A stretch of DNA of 32,340 nucleotides from Acidobacteriaceae bacterium. Lineage in GTDB: Bacteria; Acidobacteriota; Terriglobia; Terriglobales; Acidobacteriaceae. Shown here piece by piece: positions 8,845 through 17,371 of the stretch; the stretch's first letter is position 1; every line of letters begins with the position of its first letter. The translations under genes and the position numbers were made by a program. The stretch is taken from contig PMYL01000022.1 of assembly GCA_003170825.1 (NCBI GenBank), positions 1-32,340 on the forward strand, in the 5' to 3' direction. The notes below the pieces were generated by a model, which had not been told where the DNA came from, searched no databases, and was given only the letters and a program-made list of their open reading frames with translations.

Positions 8845-8901
8845 ATAACGTTCACGTCGGTGACGAACAACGCGCTCATCAGCGGGATAGAAATTGACTA
8901 A
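8845..8901 (+). repeat. Second orphan malectin tail (recombination scar)
   Basis: The same 18 untranslated codons plus stop as at 5602-5658 (ITFTSVTNNALISGIEID), here behind the stop of the propeller gene. The same hairpin (8806-8814/8832-8840) lies between. Two copies of the same scar mean that it was copied together with the module. Confidence 0.9.
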
Positions 8902-8917
8902 GCGCTGAGAAGCCAAG

Positions 8918-8969
8918 ACCCGCGGATGGCAGAGATACACGGATTCGTCCATCTCTGCTTTCCGCGGGT
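8918..8969 (+). terminator. Strong hairpin ending region A
   Basis: acccgcgga (8918-8926) pairs perfectly with tccgcgggt (8961-8969), extended inside by ggcagagat with atctctgc. There is no long T-run. It probably separates the propeller gene from the next transcript. Confidence 0.5.
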
Positions 8970-8975
8970 TGCCTC

Positions 8976-8981
8976 TATAAT
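8976..8981 (+). promoter_or_regulatory. Probable -10 box of the SUMF1-domain gene
   Basis: A consensus TATAAT 25 bases before the ATG at 9006; no good -35 is visible at 17 bases. The start would give a 5' leader of roughly 17-20 bases with gagaagagg as ribosome-binding site. Confidence 0.45.
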
Positions 8982-9005
8982 AAGTATGGAGAGAAGAGGC
9001 CGACC

Positions 9006-9779
9006 ATGACATGCTGGTGGTGTGCGCACTGGATATGGAGACAAAGGCGGCTGCTGATCCTGATAGTCTTGACGGTGGCTTTCGCCTGGCAAGTAGCGCG
9101 GACGCCTGTCGCGGCGCATGGACGAACGAAGGTGAATCGAATTGACGGCCTGACGTACGTCTGGATTCCTTCGGGCACTTTTCAGATGGGCTGTTCGCCG
9201 GGTGATTCCGAATGTTTCGATAACGAAAAACCCGCGCACACTGTGACTCTTACCAGAGGGTTCTGGATCGGGCAGACCCCTGTTACACAGGCGGAGTACC
9301 TCAAAGTGATGGGCAGCAACCCGAGCAAATATCACGGAGCGCAGCTGCCAGTCGAAGAGGTAACTTGGGACAACGCCAAGGCCTATTGTGAGCGCATTAA
9401 GATGAGGCTCCCAACGGAGGCCGAATGGGAATATGCGGCGCGGGGCGGCGCTGCGGGAGCGCGCTATGCCGCGGTCAAGGACATCGCCTGGTATAACGCC
9501 AACGCCGCATCTGCAACCCACGTGGTCGCGCAGAAGCAGCCGAATGCCTTCGGTGCTTACGACATGCTGGGAAACGTACGGGAGTGGGTAGCGGATTGGT
9601 ATGGTTCATACGATGCTGCGGACGCAATTGATCCACACGGGCCTCAAACCGGGAAGTTCCGAGTGGGCCGCGGGGGCTCCTGGTATGACAGCGCACAGAT
9701 TGCCCGCGCTTCGAGCCGCGGCAACAATGGCGGCGGCTGTGGTCCCGCCTGTCACGGTTTCCGGTGCGCCGCCAATTGA
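9006..9779 (+). CDS. Exported SUMF1/formylglycine-generating-enzyme-fold protein without the catalytic cysteines
   Basis: 257 residues. A hydrophobic N-terminal segment (about 15-33, LLILIVLTVAFAWQV) is a signal peptide or anchor. Residues 47-257 are a full SUMF1 domain: WIPSGTFQMGC, FWIGQTPVTQAEY, LPVEEVTWDNAKAYCE, RLPTEAEWEYAARGG, NAFGAYDMLGNVREWVADWYG, GRGGSWYDS and the final GFRCAAN. In true formylglycine-generating enzymes the stretch after GGSW carries the copper-binding Cys pair; here it reads YDSAQIARASSRG with none, and the only nearby Cys are in GCGPAC. A sulfatase-activating role is therefore unlikely, and no sulfatase gene is nearby. Many Acidobacteriota carry such exported SUMF1 proteins of unknown role. 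Confidence 0.8.
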   Translation: MTCWWCAHWIWRQRRLLILIVLTVAFAWQVARTPVAAHGRTKVNRIDGLTYVWIPSGTFQMGCSPGDSECFDNEKPAHTVTLTRGFWIGQTPVTQAEYLKVMGSNPSKYHGAQLPVEEVTWDNAKAYCERIKMRLPTEAEWEYAARGGAAGARYAAVKDIAWYNANAASATHVVAQKQPNAFGAYDMLGNVREWVADWYGSYDAADAIDPHGPQTGKFRVGRGGSWYDSAQIARASSRGNNGGGCGPACHGFRCAAN

Positions 9780-9993
9780 ACTTTTGTGGATGTGCGGTGC
9801 AGCTACGTGCAATGTTCCGTTTCGGTGACGACCTGTTGCGACTTATACCTTACATTCCGCAGGTCGAAGAGGTGAAATAGCGTGAATTATCTTGCTAGAT
9901 TCATAGAACTCACCTGTCATTTTTGAAATCGCACTGGACGGAGCTCACATTAGATATGCCACGATGGCTTCACAGAATGCGCCAGGAGACCAA

Positions 9994-12267
9994 ATGAGAC
10001 GACAAGCACTGTGGTTGAATTCCAATAGAATGACATGCGCTCTGGCGCTAATCGGGATGCTTCTGGCCCCGGCAAGCCTTCATTCGCAAACCATGGTGAC
10101 CATCACGGTCGAAGATAGCCGTGGCGCTGCGCTACAAGGGGCTACGGTCACTGACTCCGCAGGCACGCTCCTCGGGCGGAGCGATTATTCTGGCCGAATC
10201 AGCGTTGCCTGTTCCATCCCATGCATTCTGCGTGTGAATGCACCAGGCTTTGTTGAGAAATCCCTCGAACTCAGTACTGCAACGGTCGTTCAATTGGAGC
10301 CTGCCGCCAAATCCGAACAAGTGACCGTAACCGCATATCGCGCTCCGCTTGGCTTACTTGACAGCCCCATTACGACGCGCCTGCTGACTCAAACCGCACT
10401 CGACACGACGGCAGCTGTAACTCTGGATGGAGAGCTGCGGCAACTTCCAGGCGTCGAACTTTTCCGCCGCTCCAGCTCTTTGGTTGCCAACCCTTCTTCA
10501 CAGGGAATCAGTCTGCGCGCCCTGGGTTCCACTTCGGCCAGCCGAACCTTGGTCATCCAGGACGATGTGCCGCTGAACGATGCCTTTGCGGGAACCATCC
10601 ATTGGCTGGAGCAACCGGAGCTGGCGATCCGGAGCATTGAGCTGATGCGCGGAGGCGGCAGCGATCTCTATGGATCGAGCGCCATTGGCGGCGTGGTCAA
10701 TCTGCTGCCGGTGCGGCCCGTCTCCGATCAGGCAGAACTCAGGTCAAGTTATGGCGCAGAGGGTACATACGACGACAGCCTCATGCTCCAATCCAAGCGC
10801 GGCTCCTGGGGCCTGTTGACCTCTGGCGGAGTACTGGGCACGGATGGATATATCCAAGAGGCGCCGGCACAACGCGGGCCGGTGGACATCGCCAGCAACG
10901 TTCACAGCCAGAACGGCATGGCGATGGCCGAGCGTGTTCGCGGTCCGCTCCGGCTCATGCTGCGCGGCAGTGGCTTCAACGAAGCGCGCGGCAATGGCAC
11001 TCCCGATCAGACCAACGGAACCCGCCTCTGGCGTTACTCGACTGGCGGCGACTGGCAGGCTCCCCGCGGCGGTTCGCTGATTGCGCGGATCTATGGCTCG
11101 ACGGAACGCTACCGCCAGACCTTTTCGCAGATCGCGAATCCCACGACCTTGCGCAACAGCGAGGCGCTGACCAAATTCTCGCTTACGCCATACAACGAAT
11201 TGGGTGCGGTGGCTTATTGGAGCCAGCCCCTCGGCGCCGGACTGTTGCTGGTCGCGGGAGCCGATACTCACGATGTGCGCGTTTGGGACCGGGAGCAGAG
11301 CTTTGGCAGTACAGCTACCCTAACTAACCTGCACGACCATCAAAGAGATTCCGCAGCCTATGCTGAAGCAATGTGGGTACACAAGGCATGGACGCTCACC
11401 GCCTCCAGCCGGATGGACTGGTTCCAGAACTTTGATGGCAAGCAACTCCTCTGGAACGGAGGGGATTGGACGCCATCCTCTACCCAGCCGTCGCAATTCG
11501 ACCAGCGGTTCTTCGATCCTCGCATTGGCTTATCGAGAAGAATCTTCACTCATTGGTCGATCTCGGCATCTGGTTTTCGAGCCTTCCGCACGCCTACGCC
11601 CAACGAGCTTTACCGCTCGACTCAGGTAGGCAATAAACTGACGACTCCCAACGGGAACCTGCTCAGCGAGCGCGCTACTGGCTGGGAGAGTGGACTGGCA
11701 ACCGAGCGCCACTGGGGCAGTGTCCGCGCCAGCTACTTTCTCACCCAGGTCAACAGGCCCATCGTCGCGATCACAACCTGTCCGACGTGTTCGCCTATCC
11801 TTCTGAAGCGCGAGAATCTGGGACAGATCGAGAGCCGCGGAATCTCCCTGGACTTCGAACTCAGGCCGCTCCACTGGCTTGCTGCCGATGGCGGATACCA
11901 ATACGCGCACGCAACGGTAACCCAGGGCAGCCAGGACCTAGGCAACTGGATTCCCGAAGTGGCCCGTAACATGGCGACGATGAATCTGCGCGCCCAGCGT
12001 CAAGCGCTCGGATCTCTCAATATTCAATCTCGCCTGAGCGGACATCAGTACGACGATGATGCCAATCTTTTCCTGCTGCATGGCTACTTCCGTCTCGACG
12101 CCTATGCTTCGCATGACTTCGGCAAGCGCTTCCAGTTCTTTGCCGCAGGTGAAAACCTTCTTAACCGCCAGATCGAGGTTTCCAAGACCCCCACTACCAC
12201 ACTGGCCATGCCCCGAACGGAGCGGTTTGGTCTCACGATCCGGATCGGTGGGCTGGAGAATCGCTGA
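9994..12267 (+). CDS. TonB-dependent outer-membrane receptor
   Basis: 757 residues from the ATG at 9994, which has aggag at 9984-9988; the in-frame ATG at 9964 has no ribosome-binding site. Signal peptide to about residue 31 (ASLHSQ). Residues 34-104 are a carboxypeptidase-regulatory-like beta-sandwich (VTITVEDSRGAALQGATVTD). The plug follows (about 108-235) with QVTVTAYRAP as TonB-box-like segment, ISLRALGSTSASRTLVIQDDVPLND and the plug end IELMRGGGSDLYGSSAIGGVVNLLP. The rest is the beta barrel, ending in FGLTIRIGGLENR. It imports a scarce ligand through the outer membrane using TonB energy; siderophore, cobalamin or oligosaccharide cannot be told apart here. It is followed at 117 bases by a second receptor. 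Confidence 0.85.
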   Translation: MRRQALWLNSNRMTCALALIGMLLAPASLHSQTMVTITVEDSRGAALQGATVTDSAGTLLGRSDYSGRISVACSIPCILRVNAPGFVEKSLELSTATVVQLEPAAKSEQVTVTAYRAPLGLLDSPITTRLLTQTALDTTAAVTLDGELRQLPGVELFRRSSSLVANPSSQGISLRALGSTSASRTLVIQDDVPLNDAFAGTIHWLEQPELAIRSIELMRGGGSDLYGSSAIGGVVNLLPVRPVSDQAELRSSYGAEGTYDDSLMLQSKRGSWGLLTSGGVLGTDGYIQEAPAQRGPVDIASNVHSQNGMAMAERVRGPLRLMLRGSGFNEARGNGTPDQTNGTRLWRYSTGGDWQAPRGGSLIARIYGSTERYRQTFSQIANPTTLRNSEALTKFSLTPYNELGAVAYWSQPLGAGLLLVAGADTHDVRVWDREQSFGSTATLTNLHDHQRDSAAYAEAMWVHKAWTLTASSRMDWFQNFDGKQLLWNGGDWTPSSTQPSQFDQRFFDPRIGLSRRIFTHWSISASGFRAFRTPTPNELYRSTQVGNKLTTPNGNLLSERATGWESGLATERHWGSVRASYFLTQVNRPIVAITTCPTCSPILLKRENLGQIESRGISLDFELRPLHWLAADGGYQYAHATVTQGSQDLGNWIPEVARNMATMNLRAQRQALGSLNIQSRLSGHQYDDDANLFLLHGYFRLDAYASHDFGKRFQFFAAGENLLNRQIEVSKTPTTTLAMPRTERFGLTIRIGGLENR

Positions 12268-12384
12268 AATGCATGCCTGTAAATTGCTGCCCGTACTCCG
12301 ATCCACATGCGAAAGAAGATGAGTTCTGCGTTCCCTTCCGCGTTTCTACAGATTGACCATCAGATTCCCTGGGGTTGACTCGTA

Positions 12385-14700
12385 ATGAAGAGATTCACGG
12401 CCTTCTTCCTCTTTTCTGCCGTACCGCTGCTTTGCCAAACTAATCGAGGTGAATTGCGCCTCAACGTGATCGACCCCGCCGGTCTGGGCGTTAAAACCAC
12501 GGTTCAGATCGTCAGCCGGGCCAATCAATATCGAAATGCTCTGGCGACCAGCGATCTGGGAGATCTGGATGTGCAGCGTCTTCCGTTTGGCACATACGAG
12601 CTTGAAATCAAACAACCGGGCTTTGCGGCCAAATCCGAATCGATCGAGATTCGCTCATCGCTGCCGACCGTTGTGAAGATCCAGCTTCAACTGCCTGAGG
12701 TGAATGAATCGATCACCGTACGTGCGGCCAACACACTCAGCAATCCGGACGAGGCAGGTTCCGTCAGCCAGGTCGGCGCGGGGTTTATCCAGGACCGGCT
12801 CAGTTCAGTTCCAGGCCGCGGCCTTCAGGATTTGGTCAACTCGCAGCCCGGCTGGCTCTATGAAGGCAATGCGGTGCTGCATCCCCGCGGATCGGAGTAT
12901 CAGACGCAGTTTGTCGTCGATGGCATACCGCTGACCGACAATCGCTCCCCGAGTTTTGGACCGGAGATTGAGGCGGACGACGTCGAATCGATGAGCATCT
13001 ATACAGCCGGGATTCCCGCCGAGTATGGCCGAAAGATGGGTGGCATCGTTGAAGTGAACACTCTTCAAGATTCTCAGGCTGGCCTCCATGGTCAGGTCTC
13101 CCTCTCCGGCGGCAGCTTCGATTCGGCCGGCGCATTCGGGAAGGGGCAGTATGTCTGGGGCAGGAATACGCTTGGGGGCAGCGCAAGCGGGAGCATGACG
13201 GAACACTACTTGAATCCTGTTGTTCCCCAGAACTTTTCGAATACCGGCACCGTCGGCGATTTTTCTTTAGATTACGCGCGGGAGCTGACGGCGAGCGATC
13301 GTGTTCGGTTGATCGCGCGCCATGAGCTCGCGCGCTATGACATTCCGAATGAAATGGTGCAGCAGGCGGCAGGGCAACGCCAAAATGCCGACAACTTTGA
13401 AACCATGGGAGTCGCCTCCTACGAGCACATCTTCTCATCCAAATCTACAGGCGAGATGCGCGGGATGGTTCGCGACAACTCGAATGATTTCTACTCCAAC
13501 CCGGAATCGACACCGATCGTCGTCTTCCAGCACAACTGGTTTCGCGAGGGCTACTTCAAAGCCAGCGTGACGGTGAATCACGGCCGAAACGAGTGGAAGG
13601 CTGGCGTTGAGTCGGACAACACCTTTCTGAATGAGATGTTGAACTACAACATCACTGACCCCACGCAATTCGACCCTGGTTCACCGCTGACTTTTGCATA
13701 CCAGGCCAATCGCCCGGATCTGGAGCAGTCGGTCTATGTGCAGGATCTGATCCGGCTTCACAACTGGACCATCAATGCCGGCTTGCGCTGGGACCACTAT
13801 CAATTGCTTCTCAACCGGCAGGCCTTGCAGCCGCGGCTTGCCATTTCCCATTACTTTCAAAAAGCCGATGCGGCCCTGCACTTCTCTTATGACCGAATCT
13901 TCCAGACACCGTCGTTCGAAAACATCCTTCTGACAAGTTCGCCCGTGGTCGCGAGTATCGATCCCGCGGGCTTCCTGAATCTTCCCGTTCAGCCATCGCA
14001 GGGAGATTATTACGAAGCCGGCTTGAACAAGGCATTCTTCGGGCATCTGAAGCTGGGAAGCAATTACTTCAGAAGAGTTGTCGATAATTATGCCGATGAC
14101 AGTCAGATCTTCAACACCACGATCAGCTTTCCTATCGCCTTTCGGAAAGCGATTCTTTACGGCGCCGAAGGGAAGATTGAGATTCCCGACTGGCATCGTT
14201 TTTCCGGCTTCGGAAGTTACTCCTATATTGTCGGCAACGCGTGGCTTCCGGTGACCGGCGGATTGTTCTTCGGCTCCAATGCCAGTCAGGCTGCGTCTCA
14301 GTTGACCGGGCACACTCCGGACACGCAAGACCAGAGGAATACCGTCCGCGGACGCGTCCGCTATCAGGCGACGCCGCGGATCTGGGCCGCATTCGGAGTG
14401 CAATACGATACCGGCTTGCCCTTCGACTTTGATGGCGATCCGGCCACTGTGCTCGCTCAGTATGGTCAGCAGGTCCTGAATCGCATTAACTTCGCTCGCG
14501 GCCGAATCTATCCAACCTTTCTGGCGAATGCTTCCGCGGGCGCGGACATCTACAAATCCGACCGCGTGAAGATCCGCTTCCAGGCGGATGGCCAGAATCT
14601 GAATAACGTTCTGAATGTGATGGATTTCGGCGGCCTGTTTTCCGGCAATGCCATTGGGCCATCAAGAAGCTTTGCCCTGCGCCTCACAAACATCTTCTAA
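12385..14700 (+). CDS. TonB-dependent outer-membrane receptor
   Basis: 771 residues with a short signal peptide (about 1-18, VPLLCQ). Residues 20-110 form a carboxypeptidase-regulatory-like domain (GELRLNVIDPAGLGV). The plug (about 111-225) contains SITVRAANTLSNPDEAG, LQDLVNSQPGWLYEGNAVLHPRG, TQFVVDGIPLTDNRSP and IPAEYGRKMGGIVEVNT. The barrel ends with a terminal aromatic (FALRLTNIF). It differs clearly from the preceding receptor, so this is not a recent duplicate. The ribosome-binding site is weak (ggggt about 12 bases before ATG). The ligand is unknown; the adjacent position suggests a shared or related substrate. The stop lies 6 bases before the tRNA-Pro fragment. Confidence 0.85.
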   Translation: MKRFTAFFLFSAVPLLCQTNRGELRLNVIDPAGLGVKTTVQIVSRANQYRNALATSDLGDLDVQRLPFGTYELEIKQPGFAAKSESIEIRSSLPTVVKIQLQLPEVNESITVRAANTLSNPDEAGSVSQVGAGFIQDRLSSVPGRGLQDLVNSQPGWLYEGNAVLHPRGSEYQTQFVVDGIPLTDNRSPSFGPEIEADDVESMSIYTAGIPAEYGRKMGGIVEVNTLQDSQAGLHGQVSLSGGSFDSAGAFGKGQYVWGRNTLGGSASGSMTEHYLNPVVPQNFSNTGTVGDFSLDYARELTASDRVRLIARHELARYDIPNEMVQQAAGQRQNADNFETMGVASYEHIFSSKSTGEMRGMVRDNSNDFYSNPESTPIVVFQHNWFREGYFKASVTVNHGRNEWKAGVESDNTFLNEMLNYNITDPTQFDPGSPLTFAYQANRPDLEQSVYVQDLIRLHNWTINAGLRWDHYQLLLNRQALQPRLAISHYFQKADAALHFSYDRIFQTPSFENILLTSSPVVASIDPAGFLNLPVQPSQGDYYEAGLNKAFFGHLKLGSNYFRRVVDNYADDSQIFNTTISFPIAFRKAILYGAEGKIEIPDWHRFSGFGSYSYIVGNAWLPVTGGLFFGSNASQAASQLTGHTPDTQDQRNTVRGRVRYQATPRIWAAFGVQYDTGLPFDFDGDPATVLAQYGQQVLNRINFARGRIYPTFLANASAGADIYKSDRVKIRFQADGQNLNNVLNVMDFGGLFSGNAIGPSRSFALRLTNIF

Positions 14701-14706
14701 CTTATG

Positions 14707-14753
14707 CTGGTCGGGGCGGAGGGATTCGAACCCCCGGCCCTCTCCTCCCAAAA
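14707..14753 (-). other. 3' part of a tRNA-Pro gene (candidate att site)
   Basis: Bases 14707-14753 match the tRNA-Pro gene at 31102-31148 at 45 of 47 positions and in the same orientation: encoded CCA, 3' acceptor strand, T arm and variable region up to the anticodon loop. The 5' half (D arm, 5' acceptor strand) is absent, so this cannot be a working tRNA. A tRNA 3' fragment downstream of, and parallel to, the complete gene is what integration at a tRNA 3' end leaves behind. Confidence 0.75.
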
Positions 14754-14759
14754 GCCACG

Positions 14760-16967
14760 CTAAAATACGCCTTGCGCAATGAAGATATGGCTGCCCGAGT
14801 CGTGCTTGTCGCTGATGAGAAAATCTCGCCCATCAGGGAGCAGGCTCAATCCTGCAGAGGCCGACGGCAGCCGATTCAGCTTCGCAATGCCGGTAATTCT
14901 TTGCGTGACGGGATCATAAATGGAGATCGACGGCGTCGATTGTCTCTGGTCCAGAAAATAGACGCCGCTTCGGCTCACCGCCCAATAGCCCCAGTAGCAC
15001 GCCATCGGCTGATCGAGAATGTGGACAGCCTCGCCTCCCGCTGCCGGCATGCGCCACAGACCGTTCTCATCATCGCGTGCAAAGTAGAGCCATTTGCCGT
15101 CCGGCGATTCCTGGCCGGCGATCCCGTCGTCGCTGGTCACTGGTTGCGGCGTTCCGCCCGACTCCGGAACTTTCCAAAGCCGCCAGCGCCCGCCGCGGTT
15201 GGAGCGAAAGTAGATGGAGCGGCCGTCAGCCGACCAGCGCGGAACGATATCGTTGACATCTCCAAAGGTGATTTGTGTCGCGCTGCCGCCAGTGGCAGAA
15301 ATCGCAAAGATGTGCGCATGCCCGTAGATTCTCGCATCGAAGAGAATCCGGCCGCCCTGGGGAGACCATGACGGACTGCCTGGGCCGGAGATAACGCCGT
15401 CAAGCCGCGTCAGTTGCCGCATCGATTGACCGTCGATGGAAGAGACCCAGATTTGCCGAGATCCAGAGCGCCAGGATTGGAACGCAAATTGCGCGCCATC
15501 GGGAGAGAGGCTGGGAGCGGAATCCTGCGCGCTGGAAGAGACAATCTGCGTCTCTTTCGTTTCGCGCGAATCGCCCGACACCGTAATGCGCTGGATGCCG
15601 AAGATTGCCGAGCCTTGTACAAAGGCGAGGTCGTTTCCATTCGGCGAGATGGCTGGCTGGGTGGCATTCTCGGTTCCCACCGGCAAGCGCTGCGGCGCGC
15701 CGTTCTTCAGAGAGACCTTCCAAAGGGCATCCTCGCTAGCCCGATTGGAGGAAAAGATGATGGATCGATTGTCCGAGGACCATGCGATTCCGTGAATCAA
15801 CTTACCGTCATGCGTGATCTGGTGGACTGCTCCCCCGGCGGTGGAAACCCAGTACAGTTCTGTGTCCCAGCTTTCGGTCGCGCGCAGGAAGACGATCTTC
15901 TCTCCGTCCGGCGAGAAGACTGGGTCGATATCTCCTTCCCAGCCGGGCGGGGGAGTGGTCAGGGCGCGAGTACGAAGGGTCTCCACATCGATCAGATAGA
16001 TCGACGAACTTGCTTGTGCCCCAATGTGATCGACCAGAACCAAACTCTTGCCATCTGGAGACCAGGAGAGCGCGCCATCCTCCCAGCGCTTGGTTTCACC
16101 AGGAACATAAACCTTGCGCACGGAATGCGAATCATCCAGGGATGCGACGCAGAGTCCCAGGCCGGCTTCCGACAAGGAGAGAAAGGCGATCTGCTTGCCG
16201 TCTGGCGACCAGGCGGGGCTGTATTCGTAGTCGGATAGGCCGGTGAGTTGGAGCAGTGTCTCGCTGCCCAGCTCCTTGATGTAGATTTTCTGGCTGCCGC
16301 CATCCTCTTTTGCCCAGACAAAGGCCAGCCGCTTGCCGTCCGGCGACCAGGCCGGACGGCTTTGCTCGCCGGCGTTGGTCGTAAACTGAAAGATCCGGAT
16401 CGCGGAAGGTGTAGATTTGACCCGCGTCGCATGCACCGCCCAGATCGCGAGTCCAATTGCCAGCGCCAAGGCAAGCGCCGAGGCTGCGATGCGGATTCCG
16501 GTCCTTCGCTCTCCGGCCGCCTGACTCTTCGGCAAAGCAGCGGGCGTGGCCTCCCCAGCAACGGCAGTTGCAGGTGGGCCTTCCCGCCCCTCCGGCAACC
16601 CGGGAGAATCTGGACGTGGAAGATCGGCGGCGGGACGCTGCAGGGGGCGCGCTGTCACCAGCAAGCAGTAGCCAGCCTTGGAAACCGTCTTGATGAACCG
16701 GGGATTGTGGGGATCGTCCTTCAGGATGTGTCGCAAGACCGAAATGCAGCGCGTCAGGGCATCCTCGCCCACAAAGGTGTCAAGCCAGATGGCGCGGAGA
16801 ATCTCCTCTTTTGAAACGACGCACTTCGCCTGGCCCGCCAACTGAAGCAGGACGCTCATCACTTTGGGTTCGACCCGGTGGATGGTTTTGCCCCGAGACA
16901 GTCGATTGAACTCGGGTTCTACGATCCAGTCTTTCAGCGCGAACGATGATTTGCGGTCAATGTGCAT
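14760..16967 (-). CDS. Membrane-anchored winged-helix regulator with TolB-like propeller
   Basis: 735 residues from the ATG at 16967. A GTG at 16988 is in frame, but the truncated paralogue at 2566-2757 has a stop codon in that stretch, so the ATG is preferred. Residues 8-105 are an OmpR/ToxR-type winged helix (LSRGKTIHRVEPKVMSVLLQ, VSKEEILRAIW, RCISVLRHILKDD, FIKTVSKAGYCLLV). A Pro/Ala-rich linker leads to one transmembrane helix (about 159-180). The periplasmic part has many PD40/TolB-like blades (PAWSPDGKRLAFV, YSPAWSPDGKQIAFLS, DPVFSPDGEKIVFLR, VPRWSADGRSIYFRS). This is the CadC/ToxR one-component design: a periplasmic sensor with cytoplasmic DNA binding and no kinase. Target genes are not evident. 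Confidence 0.85.
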   Translation of the reverse strand: MHIDRKSSFALKDWIVEPEFNRLSRGKTIHRVEPKVMSVLLQLAGQAKCVVSKEEILRAIWLDTFVGEDALTRCISVLRHILKDDPHNPRFIKTVSKAGYCLLVTARPLQRPAADLPRPDSPGLPEGREGPPATAVAGEATPAALPKSQAAGERRTGIRIAASALALALAIGLAIWAVHATRVKSTPSAIRIFQFTTNAGEQSRPAWSPDGKRLAFVWAKEDGGSQKIYIKELGSETLLQLTGLSDYEYSPAWSPDGKQIAFLSLSEAGLGLCVASLDDSHSVRKVYVPGETKRWEDGALSWSPDGKSLVLVDHIGAQASSSIYLIDVETLRTRALTTPPPGWEGDIDPVFSPDGEKIVFLRATESWDTELYWVSTAGGAVHQITHDGKLIHGIAWSSDNRSIIFSSNRASEDALWKVSLKNGAPQRLPVGTENATQPAISPNGNDLAFVQGSAIFGIQRITVSGDSRETKETQIVSSSAQDSAPSLSPDGAQFAFQSWRSGSRQIWVSSIDGQSMRQLTRLDGVISGPGSPSWSPQGGRILFDARIYGHAHIFAISATGGSATQITFGDVNDIVPRWSADGRSIYFRSNRGGRWRLWKVPESGGTPQPVTSDDGIAGQESPDGKWLYFARDDENGLWRMPAAGGEAVHILDQPMACYWGYWAVSRSGVYFLDQRQSTPSISIYDPVTQRITGIAKLNRLPSASAGLSLLPDGRDFLISDKHDSGSHIFIAQGVF

Positions 16968-17090
16968 GGCAATGCACCCGATAAACACATGGAATCAATA
17001 GCATATTATCCATCAGAAATTCATTGGAATTTCATCGGAGCAACCTCACGACACCTGTGTTCTCCATGGCCTATCTTCACTAAGGATTTC
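16968..17090 (-). promoter_or_regulatory. Conserved upstream region of the winged-helix regulator
   Basis: The roughly 120 bases before the start are conserved as well as the coding start in the broken paralogue at 2632-2757. It contains the inverted repeat gaaatt-6-aatttc at 17016-17033 (one mismatch in the other copy at 2680-2697). Conservation outside the gene suggests a promoter/operator, perhaps for self-regulation. Confidence 0.5.
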
Positions 17091-17371
17091 AGAATCCTTG
17101 CAAGATAAGCTCGAATACCCGGAGCCAGAGTTGGAATGTCCCACTGGGACGCATCGCAATCAAACCAACCGGCCACAAGCCACCGCCGTTTCCCTTGGCG
17201 GTTGGGCCGAGGTTTCTGCCCGGCAATACGCATTGTATTCCCGGAGCCATACCCGGCGCAGCTGCGTATCGCTGAAGGCTCCCTTTTGCCTGGTACTCTT
17301 GGCTAGAGTCGCCCCGGGCGGAGCCTGGGTTTGCATATCCGGCGCAAATTGCGCCCAATCACAAACAGTTT
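17091..17371. other. Intergenic stretch with nothing recognisable
   Basis: Between the regulator's upstream region and the IS630 element. Short open frames on both strands (for example a 78-codon one on the minus strand, 17160-17396) resemble nothing I know and overlap the left IS end; I see no promoter or RNA gene. Confidence 0.4.

Noticed and set aside
7186..9012. 608-codon open frame on the minus strand
   Set aside because: It is antisense to the propeller-Fn3-CBM6-malectin gene, has Arg/Gly/Val-rich low-complexity translation and no ribosome-binding site; codon bias in the real gene keeps it open.
12269..12322. Short ORF with two Cys before the second TonB receptor
   Set aside because: The Cys codons are single and far apart and there is no hairpin or promoter arrangement as in the sulfur leaders.
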